DNA from: CBDAPI01 sp965248635
GTDB lineage: Bacteria; Acidobacteriota; UBA6911; RPQK01; CBDAPI01
DNA length: 64,000 bases
Assembly: GCA_965248635.1 (NCBI GenBank)
Contig: OZ252114.1
Location: 4,526,001 to 4,590,000 of the forward strand
Direction of reading: 5' to 3'
The position numbers and the translations under genes were made by a program. Shown one piece after another: positions 8,459 to 17,820 of this stretch. Position 1 is the first letter of the stretch; the number at the start of each line of letters is the position of its first letter. Below the pieces are notes generated by a model, which worked only from the letters and a program-made list of their open reading frames with translations, did not search any database and was not told the DNA's origin.

Positions 8459-10765
8459 TCAGTTGCCCATCCGGCTCTCGATCTGCTCGATCAACTGGCG
8501 GGGTCCGGGTGATCCGGGAGGAGCCAGATCCTGGAGCTTTCGTGCGAAAAAGAGGGCCTGATCCCAACCCTGCTCCTGCACGTTGAAAACGGCGAGCGCA
8601 TAGACAATATCTGTATCCTGGGGGCTCAGCTCATGGGCCTCTTGTAAAGCTGCCGCCGCCTCCGTTCGAAGGCCAAGATGCTGCAGAGTCAGCGCGTAGT
8701 TGTAGCGCACTCGGGGCCGATTCGGCAGCAGCCGAGCGGCGTTTGCCAGAGAATCACGGGCTTTCTCCAGTTGCTCCATTTCCGCCATCAATAGACCCAG
8801 AGAATAGTGAGCTTCCCCTTCCTCCGGGGACCGGTCTACGAGATCCCGGAAGACACGTTCGGCCTCCGCGTTCCGGCCCTGCTGATTCAGAAGATTGGCC
8901 AGATTCATGTAGGCCGGTAGAAAGGTGGGGTCCATTTTCAAAGTGAGGCGATAGGACTCCTCCGCAGACTTCAGATCGCCCCGGGCCGCCCCTATAAACC
9001 CCATGTTGAAGTGCGAGGCAGGCATGTCGCTCAGCCACTCCTGAGCGTCGGAGAACTCCCTGAGGGCGGATTGCAGAGAGCGCCCCTGCCCATCGTCAAA
9101 CAGCTCCGCAGGACTCGTAGCCAGTACTCGCGCCGCCTCCATTCGGACCATCCGCACCGGGTCGCTCAGCGTCGAGCTCAGGTTGTCCAGTTTCAAACGG
9201 GAGTCCAGGAACTCGAGTCCACGAGCCGCAAAAGCCCGCACCATCGGACTCTCGTCCCTCAGCGCCTCCAGCCTGACCTCCAGGCCGGTTTGGCCATAGC
9301 CTCGCAGCAGATCGAGTGCTGTGGCCCTTACAATGGCCGGCAGCTCGGGGTCTTCAATCAGCCGGGCTAGTTGTTCAGCCGACCCGGGCGCGCCGTTCAT
9401 ACCGGCCTGGATGGCTTCCCCGTAGTGGGGATCCCGTCTCCGCTGCGGGCCGTACCAGGTGTCGACCCAGCCGGCAGCCCACTCGTCGGTCTGGTCCGAA
9501 TGGCACTGAGTACAGGCATTGGGAACACCCAGTTTGATCGACAGGTCGGGACGCGGCACCCGAAAGCTGTGATCGTGGCGCGGATCGACCACCATGTAGG
9601 TGCGCGCGGGCATATGGCAACTCACACACTCTGCCCCCGTCCGCTCTCCCTCCTCATCCCCTCCCTGAGTTGGGTGGAAGTGGTGCGATGGAGAGTCGTA
9701 GTTGGCCAGTTTCAGACCCTCGAACTCTCTGGCCGGCTTCTGTTGCTGGTGGCAGTGAGTGCAGAGGTCGTTTCCCTCTCGCTTCAGGCCCAGACTGTGG
9801 GCGTCGTGGCAATCGGTACAAAGGACCCCCTGGAGAGACATCCTGCTCTGCAGAAACGATCCATAGACGTACACTTCTTCTTGAATCTGGCCGTCCGGGA
9901 AGTAGAGCCCTTCTCCCAGGGCCTGCAGACGGAAGTGATCGCCGAAGGCGCTGTAGTGAGGATACCTCTCACTGAACCGGCTGCGCCGCGAATGACAGGG
10001 AGCACAGGAATCAACCTCGTAGCGGGCGTCGAACTTATTCAGTTTGAAATTGACTTTCAGACCATAGCTCTCGTCGGGAGGCGTACCCTCTGGGCCCTGT
10101 CGTGCCCATTTCACATGTGCTTCACCGGGTCCGTGACAGGCCTGACAGGAAACATTCAACTCCGTCCAGCTCGATTCGTAGGAGTCGGTCACCAGATCAT
10201 AGCCTTTCTGATAATCCGTGGTGTGGCACTCGGCGCACATCAGGTTCCAGTTCTGGTAACGACCGGTCCAGTGAAGGGGGTCACCCGATTCGATTTTTTC
10301 GTCGGGATAGAGATGAAACCAGCGCTGTTCTTGGGTGGCCCAGGCCACCGTCAGACACTGCAACTTCCCTCTTGGAAATTCGACCAGATACTGTTGCAGG
10401 GGATCGACACCGAAGACATACTTGATCTCAAAATCCTCCATCTTGCCATCGGGGCCCTCCGTGTTGACAAGAAAACGGCCGTCCCTCTGAGAAAATTGGG
10501 TCTTCACTCCAAAGTGAGTCAACGAAGCTCCGTTGAAGTCACCCAGAACCGTCTCCTCGCTGACAGCCTGCATGGCCAGGTCGTGGTGGGATCCCTTCCA
10601 CTGATCTGCTTCCTTCCGGTGGCACTCCACACAGTCCTCGTTGCCTGAGAAACCGGCATGCCTGGAAGCCTCCGGTGACCCGATCTCCTCCCCAGTCCGG
10701 TCCCCACAGGAAAGGGCCAGGCAGACAACGGTACAGATAGGAAGCAGCCGAAGTAATCGAGGCAA
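8459..10765 (-). CDS. Octaheme c-type cytochrome lipoprotein with HEAT and TPR repeats
   Basis: This is a predicted exported multiheme electron carrier or reductase-like protein of 768 aa. A lipoprotein signal ends in LALSC (Cys20). Eight CxxCH heme sites occur at about residues 45, 177, 207, 254, 316, 335, 380 and 418, with spare histidines (HDHSF, HHFHP) available as distal ligands. Residues ~470-560 look like HEAT repeats (EVRLEALRDESPMVRAFA). From ~600 to the end there are TPR units (PAYMNLANLLNQQGRNAEAE). This arrangement is known from uncharacterised cytochrome c554-like TPR proteins in acidobacteria and planctomycetes. No catalytic reaction can be assigned. The start is a TTG placed directly after the stop codon of the upstream M24-like gene, so the two are probably co-transcribed and translationally coupled. 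Confidence 0.9.
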   Translation of the reverse strand: MPRLLRLLPICTVVCLALSCGDRTGEEIGSPEASRHAGFSGNEDCVECHRKEADQWKGSHHDLAMQAVSEETVLGDFNGASLTHFGVKTQFSQRDGRFLVNTEGPDGKMEDFEIKYVFGVDPLQQYLVEFPRGKLQCLTVAWATQEQRWFHLYPDEKIESGDPLHWTGRYQNWNLMCAECHTTDYQKGYDLVTDSYESSWTELNVSCQACHGPGEAHVKWARQGPEGTPPDESYGLKVNFKLNKFDARYEVDSCAPCHSRRSRFSERYPHYSAFGDHFRLQALGEGLYFPDGQIQEEVYVYGSFLQSRMSLQGVLCTDCHDAHSLGLKREGNDLCTHCHQQQKPAREFEGLKLANYDSPSHHFHPTQGGDEEGERTGAECVSCHMPARTYMVVDPRHDHSFRVPRPDLSIKLGVPNACTQCHSDQTDEWAAGWVDTWYGPQRRRDPHYGEAIQAGMNGAPGSAEQLARLIEDPELPAIVRATALDLLRGYGQTGLEVRLEALRDESPMVRAFAARGLEFLDSRLKLDNLSSTLSDPVRMVRMEAARVLATSPAELFDDGQGRSLQSALREFSDAQEWLSDMPASHFNMGFIGAARGDLKSAEESYRLTLKMDPTFLPAYMNLANLLNQQGRNAEAERVFRDLVDRSPEEGEAHYSLGLLMAEMEQLEKARDSLANAARLLPNRPRVRYNYALTLQHLGLRTEAAAALQEAHELSPQDTDIVYALAVFNVQEQGWDQALFFARKLQDLAPPGSPGPRQLIEQIESRMGN

Positions 10766-12151
10766 CTAGCAGTCCTTTTCTGCCGAACCAATCAGGCTCT
10801 GTACGTTGATGGGGACCCGGTTGAAACACTCCACTCGGGTCCCGAACTTGCCCAGGGTATTCTCAACCACCGCAAAGTCGAACCCGGGAATGATGACATC
10901 CTCCCAGCGATCGCCGACTCCCCTCAGGGCCACATCAAGCATGGTCACGATTTGATCGCCCAGCGGGTCGTCCGACTCCAGCGTAATGGCGCCGTAGAAC
11001 TCCTGGCATTCCGTGTACCCGGCATTGTGTGTACCCGTGTATGGCTTCAGGATGGATAAGTCGATGGGCCGTCCGATCCGTTCGGTAACCTCATCCGAGC
11101 GGGAGGCGAAAAAGTCGACCAGGGCTTGTTCCTGCAGCTTAGCCGGCAGACTCTGCTCGGCCACTTCCACATACTTGTCATAGCCAACCTGATAGGCGTC
11201 CTCCACCATCCTGAACCAGTAAGGGGCGTCGGGTTGGAAACGAGCTACTTCGGCCGGGTCATTCACGGCAATGACACTTCGCCTGAGGCAGGCGTTGAGA
11301 CCGTCTCGCTTGGGTGCAACCCCCAGATGGACGTAGTCTCCCTCACGGATGGGACGGTTGAGAGCTTTGCCGATGAGTGTTCGGTTGGCTTCGTTCGCAC
11401 CCACCATGACGTCCCACCCATTTTCCTCACTTCCCAACTCTTTCCCGACTAGGTAGGCCCATCCCGCCACCTGTGTCTCCAGCATTCCTGGTTTCAACAC
11501 CGCCAGCATAGCCCGCATCATCGCATCCGCGATCACATTGGCATCGGCGATCAGGCGCATTTCCGCATCCGATTTCTCATATTTGATCTGGTAGTACAGA
11601 TCCTGGGCATCGACTACATTGTCCCGCCCGACAAGGTCCTCCAGATACTTGACCAGGCCGTCCGGGATCACTTGCCTGGGTGTGAGCAGCCCGATTCGGT
11701 CAACCGGCTGACCACCGGCAGCTTGCTCCAGCACATCCTCCAGCCGCTCGGCGCGAATGGGGTACTTCTCGTCGGCAAGCTGCAGGAGCTCGACTTTGTG
11801 TACTTTGGCTCCGGCCCGGTCGGCCAGCTGCTCCGCGATGTATCCTCCCTCCAGCCCCGCCACAATGTGAAAACCATTCGAGCCAATTGCCCCTGCAACC
11901 TGCTCAATGGATACATTCGTGTTGCCGCCCAGATAGGGGACGTCCCCGCAATAGTGTTCGTCGCTGAAGACGATTCCGACCGCAAGACCTCTCTCCTTGA
12001 GGGCCTCCCCAACACGAAGCTGCCGGGCCTCAAACTCGCCCCGGGAAACTCCGAAATGCTTTTCGACCGTGGGGGTGGTTTCGAGGACCCGGGCCACCAG
12101 CCGGCTTTCCTCGCGGAATTGGCGAAGTCGTGTTGTTCCGATACCTGACAT
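10766..12151 (-). CDS. M24 (aminopeptidase P/creatinase-fold) family protein, probably metal-free
   Basis: This 461-aa protein has an N-terminal creatinase-like domain and a C-terminal pita-bread domain (from ~residue 190, KSDAEMRLIADANVIADAMM). In canonical M24 peptidases two Asp, one His and two Glu bind two metals. Here the strand that should give both Asp reads GDYVHLGVAPKRDGLNACLR, without the usual D...D...TRT pattern. A histidine remains in GTHNAGYTECQE and one Glu in FAVVENTLG. It may be a creatinase-type metal-independent hydrolase or a pseudoenzyme; the substrate is unknown. It lies directly upstream of the octaheme lipoprotein gene with no gap, which suggests a shared transcript. 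Fold assignment is fairly safe and function is not. Confidence 0.7.
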   Translation of the reverse strand: MSGIGTTRLRQFREESRLVARVLETTPTVEKHFGVSRGEFEARQLRVGEALKERGLAVGIVFSDEHYCGDVPYLGGNTNVSIEQVAGAIGSNGFHIVAGLEGGYIAEQLADRAGAKVHKVELLQLADEKYPIRAERLEDVLEQAAGGQPVDRIGLLTPRQVIPDGLVKYLEDLVGRDNVVDAQDLYYQIKYEKSDAEMRLIADANVIADAMMRAMLAVLKPGMLETQVAGWAYLVGKELGSEENGWDVMVGANEANRTLIGKALNRPIREGDYVHLGVAPKRDGLNACLRRSVIAVNDPAEVARFQPDAPYWFRMVEDAYQVGYDKYVEVAEQSLPAKLQEQALVDFFASRSDEVTERIGRPIDLSILKPYTGTHNAGYTECQEFYGAITLESDDPLGDQIVTMLDVALRGVGDRWEDVIIPGFDFAVVENTLGKFGTRVECFNRVPINVQSLIGSAEKDC

Positions 12152-12408
12152 ACTCCTGACCTCCGTTTTAAATCAGTCTTCTACTCGAGCTCCGGCAATT
12201 GTCGTTCCATTTCTCAGCAGCCCGGGTGACGGCCCCCTTTGGAATGATATGGGACATGGACAAAAAAGAAGCTCTCAATTGTCTCACGAACCCTTTCCGA
12301 GAAGGGAAAGACCACATACCATCTGGACCAGAATTCTGATCGACTCTGGACTCTAATGAAAAAAAGTGCCAGGGACAAGAAGTCACCGGAGTTGAGTACT
12401 CACAGGTC

Positions 12409-13548
12409 ATGACCAGACTGAAGATTGCACAGGTCGCAACTGCCGACATCTCCATCTCTCTCCTGTTGATAGATCATATCCAGGCACTGCGGAGAGCGGG
12501 ACACGAGGTGATTGCCGTGTGTGCTCCAGGGCATCAGGTCGCGGAAATCAGAAAACAGGGTATCCCGGTCCGGACAGTCCCAATGGAACGAGAGATCAGT
12601 CTGTTCAGGGACTTGCGATCACTCCTGCAACTCTTCCGTTGTTTCCGTTCGGAGCGCTTCGATGTTGTCCATACCCACACCCCAAAGGCTGGACTTCTGG
12701 GTCCGATCGCGGCGAAGATGGCTGGTGTCCCCATCGTCGTTCACACCATCCATGGCCTCTTGTACCACGATGCCCTTCCCCTCTGGAAATGGCTCTTCTT
12801 CTGGATTCTCGAGAAGACCACCGCCCTGTTCAGTGACCATCTTCTGTCCCAGAGCCGGGAGGACGTCAGCGCTGCGATCCGGACGTGGCTTTGCCGGAAA
12901 CGCAAAATATCCTACCTGGGCAACGGGATCGATGTGTCCCACTTCTCGCCACAGAGTTCTCGACCCGATCAGAAACCGGAGGAGCTGGATGTCGCCGGGA
13001 AGCGTGTTGTGGTTGGCAGTGTGGGCCGGCTCGTCTACGAGAAAGGGTTTGCCGAGTTGTTTCAGGCTGCGGAAGCTCTGGCGGGCAAGTATGAGGAACT
13101 GGAATTTGTCATCGTCGGGCCACAGGAAGTTGACCAGAACGATGCGATCAAACCTGGCCAGATCAAGGATCTGGAGAAACGAGGCCTACTGCGGTTTTTG
13201 GGCTGGCAGGAAGACATGCCGACGATGTACCGGACTATGGACCTGTTTGTACTCCCGTCTCACCGCGAAGGGATTCCGCGGGCCTGTATGGAAGCAGCCG
13301 CCATGGAGCTTCCGGTCATAGCCACTGACATCCGTGGATGCAGGGAGGTGGTACTGGATGGTCAAACAGGGACTCTCGTGCCTGTCCGGAATGCTGCCGC
13401 GCTCGCCGAGGCGATTGAGGAAATGCTCCAGAGGCCACAGGATTGGGCTTCCATGGGTGCCCGGGCAAGACAGCACATTGTCGAGAACTTCAACAATCGG
13501 ATCATCCTGCAGCGCTTGTGTGATTTCTATGCCAGCCTGGAAACGTAG
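12409..13548 (+). CDS. Glycosyltransferase family 4 (GT-B fold)
   Basis: This predicted cytoplasmic sugar transferase of 379 aa is likely involved in surface polysaccharide or lipid glycan assembly. The N-terminal Rossmann domain has the typical FDVVHTHTPKAGLLGPIAAK segment. The C-terminal domain begins near residue 200 (VVGSVGRLVYEKGF) and contains the donor-binding HREGIPRACMEAAAMELPV stretch, whose E-x7-E pattern is characteristic of GT4 enzymes. The donor and acceptor cannot be read from sequence. It is the first gene of a plus-strand cluster with a polysaccharide deacetylase and a methyltransferase (17 bp gap, then overlap), which supports a glycan-modification role. The start ATG at 12409 follows CACAGGTC, so the ribosome-binding site is weak. 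Confidence 0.88.
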   Translation: MTRLKIAQVATADISISLLLIDHIQALRRAGHEVIAVCAPGHQVAEIRKQGIPVRTVPMEREISLFRDLRSLLQLFRCFRSERFDVVHTHTPKAGLLGPIAAKMAGVPIVVHTIHGLLYHDALPLWKWLFFWILEKTTALFSDHLLSQSREDVSAAIRTWLCRKRKISYLGNGIDVSHFSPQSSRPDQKPEELDVAGKRVVVGSVGRLVYEKGFAELFQAAEALAGKYEELEFVIVGPQEVDQNDAIKPGQIKDLEKRGLLRFLGWQEDMPTMYRTMDLFVLPSHREGIPRACMEAAAMELPVIATDIRGCREVVLDGQTGTLVPVRNAAALAEAIEEMLQRPQDWASMGARARQHIVENFNNRIILQRLCDFYASLET

Positions 13549-13565
13549 CAGCTAGGTAAGAACAA

Positions 13566-14465
13566 CTGGATAGGACCATCACGAATATTCTGGCCATTGA
13601 TCTGGAAGACTGGCACCAGCTCAGTTCCCGCAGGTTGAGAGGGGGGGGCTTGCCATCGCCTTCCGGCAACATTTTCCGTCAACTCGACATCCTGCTTGGT
13701 CTTTTGGATGAGCACAACACCAAGGCCACCTTTTTTGTGATGGGCGCTCTGGCCGCGAAGCTCCCCGAGGTTGTCCGCAGGGTCACCTGCCTGGGCCACG
13801 AAGTCGCCTCTCACGGTCACGACCATCTCCTCGTCTCTCGGCTTTCGCCGGAAGAGTTCCGCAGAGACACCGAACACTCCAAGGACCTGCTGGAGGACCT
13901 CACCGGAAAGCCAGTGGGTGGCTATCGGGCTCCAGAGTTTTCGATCCGGAAACAGTCACTCTGGGCTCTGGAGATCCTGGCGGAATTGGGATTCAGGTAC
14001 GACTCGAGCATCATCCCCATCCATCATCGCCGCTACGGGATCCCGGGGTTTTCTCCTGAGATCAGCCGCTACACTCTTCCCAGCGGGAGGGAGATCATCG
14101 AGCTCCCGCTTTCGACTTTCTCAATCGGCAGAATGCGGCTTCCGGTAGCGGGAGGCGGCTATGTTCGGCTGATGCCGATCCCGCTGGTCCGGCGTGTTGT
14201 TGCGAAGATGAACTCACGGCGCCTTCCCATGGTGACTTACTTCCATCCCTACGAGTTCGATCCGAACCGTCTGGATGTGTTTGAGACAATGGTGCCTGCG
14301 GACGTGACACAGCGCCTGCGTGGATGGAGGCTGAACTTGCACCAGAACTTGCGGCGTGGCACGGTCACGCAGAAAGTTCGCACCTTGCTCGGGTCGTTTC
14401 CGTTCACCAGCTTTGAGGAATACTTGAGAGACAGGGTAATTCATGAATGTAGCTCGCTATTTTGA
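13566..14465 (+). CDS. Polysaccharide deacetylase (NodB-like), non-ATG start
   Basis: This NodB-homology deacetylase would remove N-acetyl groups from a polysaccharide. The first catalytic motif, ILAIDLEDWHQ, lies upstream of the TTG at 13635, so that TTG cannot be the real start. The frame is open back to a TAA at 13557, and the only plausible initiator in between is CTG at 13566. The metal-binding motif is SHGHDH at ~80, followed by YRAPEFSI at ~120, as in the deacetylase subfamily linked to exopolysaccharide/PEP-CTERM loci (DUF3473-type). It starts 17 bp after the glycosyltransferase stop and overlaps the downstream methyltransferase by 23 bp, so the three are an operon. The exact start is inferred and the family is clear. 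Confidence 0.85.
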   Translation: MDRTITNILAIDLEDWHQLSSRRLRGGGLPSPSGNIFRQLDILLGLLDEHNTKATFFVMGALAAKLPEVVRRVTCLGHEVASHGHDHLLVSRLSPEEFRRDTEHSKDLLEDLTGKPVGGYRAPEFSIRKQSLWALEILAELGFRYDSSIIPIHHRRYGIPGFSPEISRYTLPSGREIIELPLSTFSIGRMRLPVAGGGYVRLMPIPLVRRVVAKMNSRRLPMVTYFHPYEFDPNRLDVFETMVPADVTQRLRGWRLNLHQNLRRGTVTQKVRTLLGSFPFTSFEEYLRDRVIHECSSLF

Positions 14466-15087
14466 CCGCACCGCCTCTGCCTTCGACGCTCTCTACGATG
14501 ATGACACGGGTGCGATTGGCTGGTTCAATCACCTCTTCCGAAGAGGCCTCTATGAACGAGTCCAACAGACCGTGCGGGAACTGGAGGGACTCGAAGCGCC
14601 CTCTGTCCTGGATGTCGGATGCGGTTCTGGAAGGAACAGCGTTGTCTTTGTCGAAAGCGGTGCCCGGCGTGTGGTCGGAATCGATTTCGCAGATCAGATG
14701 CTGAAACTGGCTCGGGAAAGGGCTCGCCAGCACGGCCTGGAAGATCGCTGCGAGTTCAAGAAAGGGGATTTCCTGACCTGCCGACTGGCGGAGCCATACG
14801 ACGCAAGCGTCGCGCTGGGCGTCTTTGACTACATCGCAGAACCCGTCCCATTTCTGGCGAAGATGATCTCTCTGTCCACCAGGAGGATCATCGCGAGCTT
14901 TCCCGGCCTGGCATTGATCCGGGCACCCTTGCGGAAGCTCCGCTATGCCCTGAAGGGGTGTCCGGTTTACTTCTACAGCCGCCGGTCCATTCGAACTCTG
15001 TGCCTCGAGGTCGGACTGACAAACTATCGCCTCGTGCGCGTCTCGTCTTCGGGCTACATTCTCATCGGAAATGTGGAGACCTCCTGA
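14443..15087 (+). CDS. Class I SAM-dependent methyltransferase
   Basis: This is a 214-aa Rossmann-fold methyltransferase. The SAM-binding motif I is VLDVGCGSGRNSVVF at ~residue 60, with the acidic ribose-binding residue in VVGIDFADQML. The post-motif region (YDASVALGVFDYIAEP) fits ubiquinone/menaquinone-type small-molecule methylases, but the acceptor is unknown. It overlaps the deacetylase gene by 23 bp and is the last gene of the glycan cluster, followed by a large inverted repeat. Methylation of a polysaccharide or its lipid carrier is a context-based inference. Confidence 0.85.
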   Translation: MNVARYFDRTASAFDALYDDDTGAIGWFNHLFRRGLYERVQQTVRELEGLEAPSVLDVGCGSGRNSVVFVESGARRVVGIDFADQMLKLARERARQHGLEDRCEFKKGDFLTCRLAEPYDASVALGVFDYIAEPVPFLAKMISLSTRRIIASFPGLALIRAPLRKLRYALKGCPVYFYSRRSIRTLCLEVGLTNYRLVRVSSSGYILIGNVETS

Positions 15088-15115
15088 CTCTGGGGCAGGT
15101 GCTGGGTGCTGGAAG

Positions 15116-15197
15116 CTCAAAAGAGTGGGAGGGGGCTCAGGGCGGAGAACGTTTAAATTCCCGGCCGCAGCCCTGAGCCCCCTCCCACTCTTTTGAG
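15116..15197. terminator. 28-bp perfect inverted repeat between convergent genes
   Basis: The arms at 15116-15143 and 15170-15197 are exact reverse complements (28 of 28), separated by a 26-nt loop containing GTTTAAAT. The arms begin CTCAAAAGAGTGGGAG and end TCTTTTGAG, so each strand has an A/T-rich outer part. The position between a plus-strand operon end and the end of a minus-strand gene fits a bidirectional terminator. The arm length is unusual for that, so a mobile or recombination-derived palindrome is also possible. Confidence 0.6.
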
Positions 15198-15220
15198 GGC
15201 GCGACCGCGAGAGGATCCGA

Positions 15221-16186
15221 TCACCAGGGCCAGAACGGCTTGTACTCGAGCACGGTGGCTCTTTCAATGCCCCGAAAAACCAGCCAGCAGCCGAAGACAT
15301 AAAGCACCCCGACCAGTGCCAGGCGTGACCACCCGGCAGTGATCCAGGCTCGCGCTGCAATGGACAGTCTGTACATCAGATAGCAGATCAGAGCAAAGGG
15401 CGGAAAGCCCAGAAAACCGGCGAGAGGCATTTCGAAGACTGGAACCGCGTTCAGATAAGGTATCGAGTAGATCCATTTTGCCCCGGCCCAGAAGTTCCAG
15501 AACTCCCAGAGAATGCCACAAACGAGTCCTGAAGCCAGCAACTGGATGGCCGCAGAAAAGTCCCCGTGAGCCAGAGAGTCGCTGAGACCCTTTTCCCCTG
15601 AAAGCGAGACGAGCCACTCCAGCAGAAAAATCGGACCCAACCACACCAGGGGAAAGAAAAGGTCCGGCCACAGGAGTGCGACCCCCAGCATCAGGCCTCC
15701 GAGCAGGGCTAGCTTTCCCTTGCGGCTTGAAGAAGTAGCTGCCCCAGTCTTCCTGGACCTGAATCTGAGCCCCAGATTCTGAAGCAGCGTTCGGGTTTCG
15801 AAAATACCGGGGAGAACCGTACCGAAAGCGAGGAAATACCCGGGAAACCGCACCCACCACTCGCTGGGAACTCCAAGGTAGTGCCAGTTTTGAAGGCGGA
15901 AGTTGCAGAGCTCGAACAACAGCCAGGCCGGCGTGGACACGAGGAACACCCAGAGGAACTCCCGCCACCGGTCGAACAGCAGTGAGTTCCCGTGCCAGCG
16001 TTGATTGATGGCTGAGACAAAAACGATGTAGCTCCACCAGGCCAGCGAATAGAAACCCGTGTGGAATGGCTCTACCTCCTCCAGCATGAGCCAGAACGAT
16101 GCCACGTGAAGCAACGGCGCCAGCCACAGCCCGGCGCAAGCAACCATCCTCGAATAACGCTCTGTTCCCTTGGCGGGAGGCCCCAT
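15221..16186 (-). CDS. Uncharacterised polytopic membrane protein
   Basis: This 321-aa protein (start chosen at the ATG giving MGPPAKGTERYSR) has about eight or nine hydrophobic segments, including SLAWWSYIVFVSAINQRW, LLASGLVCGILWEFWNFWAG and LAGFLGFPPFALICYLMY. Aromatic-rich loops (WHYLGVPSEWW, EFWNFW) recur. An extended frame reaches 16309 but would run into the divergent gene at 16254 and adds a polar N-terminus, so the shorter start is preferred. I do not recognise a family with assigned function. It is monocistronic, and the opposite gene starts 67 bp away, so both promoters share that short spacer. Confidence 0.7.
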   Translation of the reverse strand: MGPPAKGTERYSRMVACAGLWLAPLLHVASFWLMLEEVEPFHTGFYSLAWWSYIVFVSAINQRWHGNSLLFDRWREFLWVFLVSTPAWLLFELCNFRLQNWHYLGVPSEWWVRFPGYFLAFGTVLPGIFETRTLLQNLGLRFRSRKTGAATSSSRKGKLALLGGLMLGVALLWPDLFFPLVWLGPIFLLEWLVSLSGEKGLSDSLAHGDFSAAIQLLASGLVCGILWEFWNFWAGAKWIYSIPYLNAVPVFEMPLAGFLGFPPFALICYLMYRLSIAARAWITAGWSRLALVGVLYVFGCWLVFRGIERATVLEYKPFWPW

Positions 16187-16253
16187 GCTGATAACATTAT
16201 GCTCTGTCCTTTTTGTCAGAGCAACGCTGGCCGCGTGGTATCCTCCCCATCTT

Positions 16254-17807
16254 ATGAGAGTTGCTCTTTTTGCCCTGATTCTGTTGCAGCCGGCATTGGC
16301 AGAAGACAAGACGATTCCTCTCTACCAGACTCTCGGGAATTTCGGTAGAAAGATCACGACTTCGGACCCGATGGCCCAGCGGTATTTTGACCAGGGTTTG
16401 AGACTGGCTTATGCCTTTGGCCGGGAAGCCGCAGCGCGCTCCTTTCGAGAAGCATACGGCTGGGACCAGGACTGCGCCATGTGCTACTGGGGAGAAGCCT
16501 GGGCTATGGGCCCCTATCAAAACGAGAAGATGTCTGAGGAGAACGCCCAGGAAGCCTACCCGGCTATCCAGAAGGCGTTGAGCTTGTCTGAGCCTTTGAA
16601 CGATGTCGAAAAAGCCCTGATCGAGGCGATGCTGGTTCGCTACCGAAAGGAGCCGGATCCGGAAAACCGCCGGGAGCTTGACGAGGCGTACGTCAGGGCC
16701 ATGGAAGACGTGGTTCGCCGCTTTCCCTGGGACCTGGACGCAGGCACGCTTTACGCGGAATCTCTCATTGTTCTGCACCCCTGGGATCTGCGGACTGCAG
16801 AGGGCGAAGACCGGCCGGAAACCGTTCTGGCGATTGACGCCCTGGAGAGCGTCTTGGGGCGAAATCTGAAACATCCCGGGGCTTGCCATCTGTACATTCA
16901 CGCGGTGGAGAGTTCCTCGACACCGGCTCGGGCGGAAGCCTGCGCGGATCTGTTGGCTGATGTCATGCCCGGTGCAAGTCATATCCAGCATATGCCATCT
17001 CACATCTACATGCGGGTAGGCTGATACGGAGATGCGGTTCGAGCAAACCAGAGGGCCGTGATCGCTGACCAGATGGCTGCCCGCGGCAGGGCGGTTGCCA
17101 TCTACTCCGACCACAACCTTCAAATGCTGGCGTTTGCCGCCACCTGGGACGGTCAGAGCTCGATCGCCATGCAGGCGGCCAGTGATCACGTTCGACAGGG
17201 CTCCGACCCGGTGTACCTGACTCAGGTTCTGACTCGTTTCGGTCGCTGGGAGGAGCTGCTGGCTCTGGAGCCGCCCGAAGGCACGTTTCCACTGGCCATC
17301 TGGCACTTCGGGCGCGCGCTGGCCCACCTCCGCAGCGACGATCTGGAAGCCGCTCGCGAGAGCCTGAAGGTTGTGGCTTCATCTCGTGAAGACGTTGACC
17401 CGGAGTCCGAGTACCGACGCAACAAGGCGCAGGACTTGTTGACCATCGCTGAAAGCATACTGAATGGAGAAATACTGCGAGTCGAAGGCCATCACAATGA
17501 CGCTATGCGAGCGTTTCGGAAAGGGCTAGCGAGCGAAGACGGTTTGAGCTACAGCGAGCCGGAACCGTGGCTGCTCCCGATCCGGCACTTCATGGGCGCA
17601 GCCCTGTTCGAAGCCGGGAGGAACTGGGAAGCCGAAAAGCTCTACCGGGAAGATCTCGAAACCCATCCTCAAAACGGCTGGGCCTTGTTGGGGCTGGATC
17701 AGAGCCTACGAGCCCAGGGCAAGGAGTTTGAGGCCGATGCAGCTGGCCGGGAGTTTGAACGTGCCTGGGCTCGAGCTGATGTCTGGCTGCCGGGGTCAAG
17801 ATTCTAA
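16254..17807 (+). pseudogene. Secreted TPR protein interrupted by an in-frame TGA
   Basis: Two open stretches in the same frame, 16254-17024 and 17025-17807, together encode one ~517-aa TPR protein. It has a signal peptide (MRVALFALILLQPALA) and helical repeats such as CAMCYWGEAWAMGPY and GHHNDAMRAFRKGLA. The TGA at 17022-17024 sits inside a conserved segment: SHIYMRVG, stop, YGDAVRANQRAVIAD. Relatives of this family usually have Arg at this place (my recollection), so CGA to TGA is the simplest explanation. The second part has no good start of its own, so the gene is probably inactive or read through at low level. The gene ends 13 bp before a small membrane protein gene. Confidence 0.75.
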
Positions 17808-17820
17808 ATAGAGAGATTCG

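Noticed and set aside
3174..10648. Long plus-strand open frames across gltD, gltB and the octaheme gene (for example 3174-4604 and 9371-10648)
   Set aside because: They are antisense shadows of conserved minus-strand genes and show no family features.
17022..17024. TGA as a selenocysteine codon
   Set aside because: Only a weak 4-bp hairpin (GGTT/AACC) follows, the position is not a redox site, and Arg is expected there; a nonsense change is simpler.
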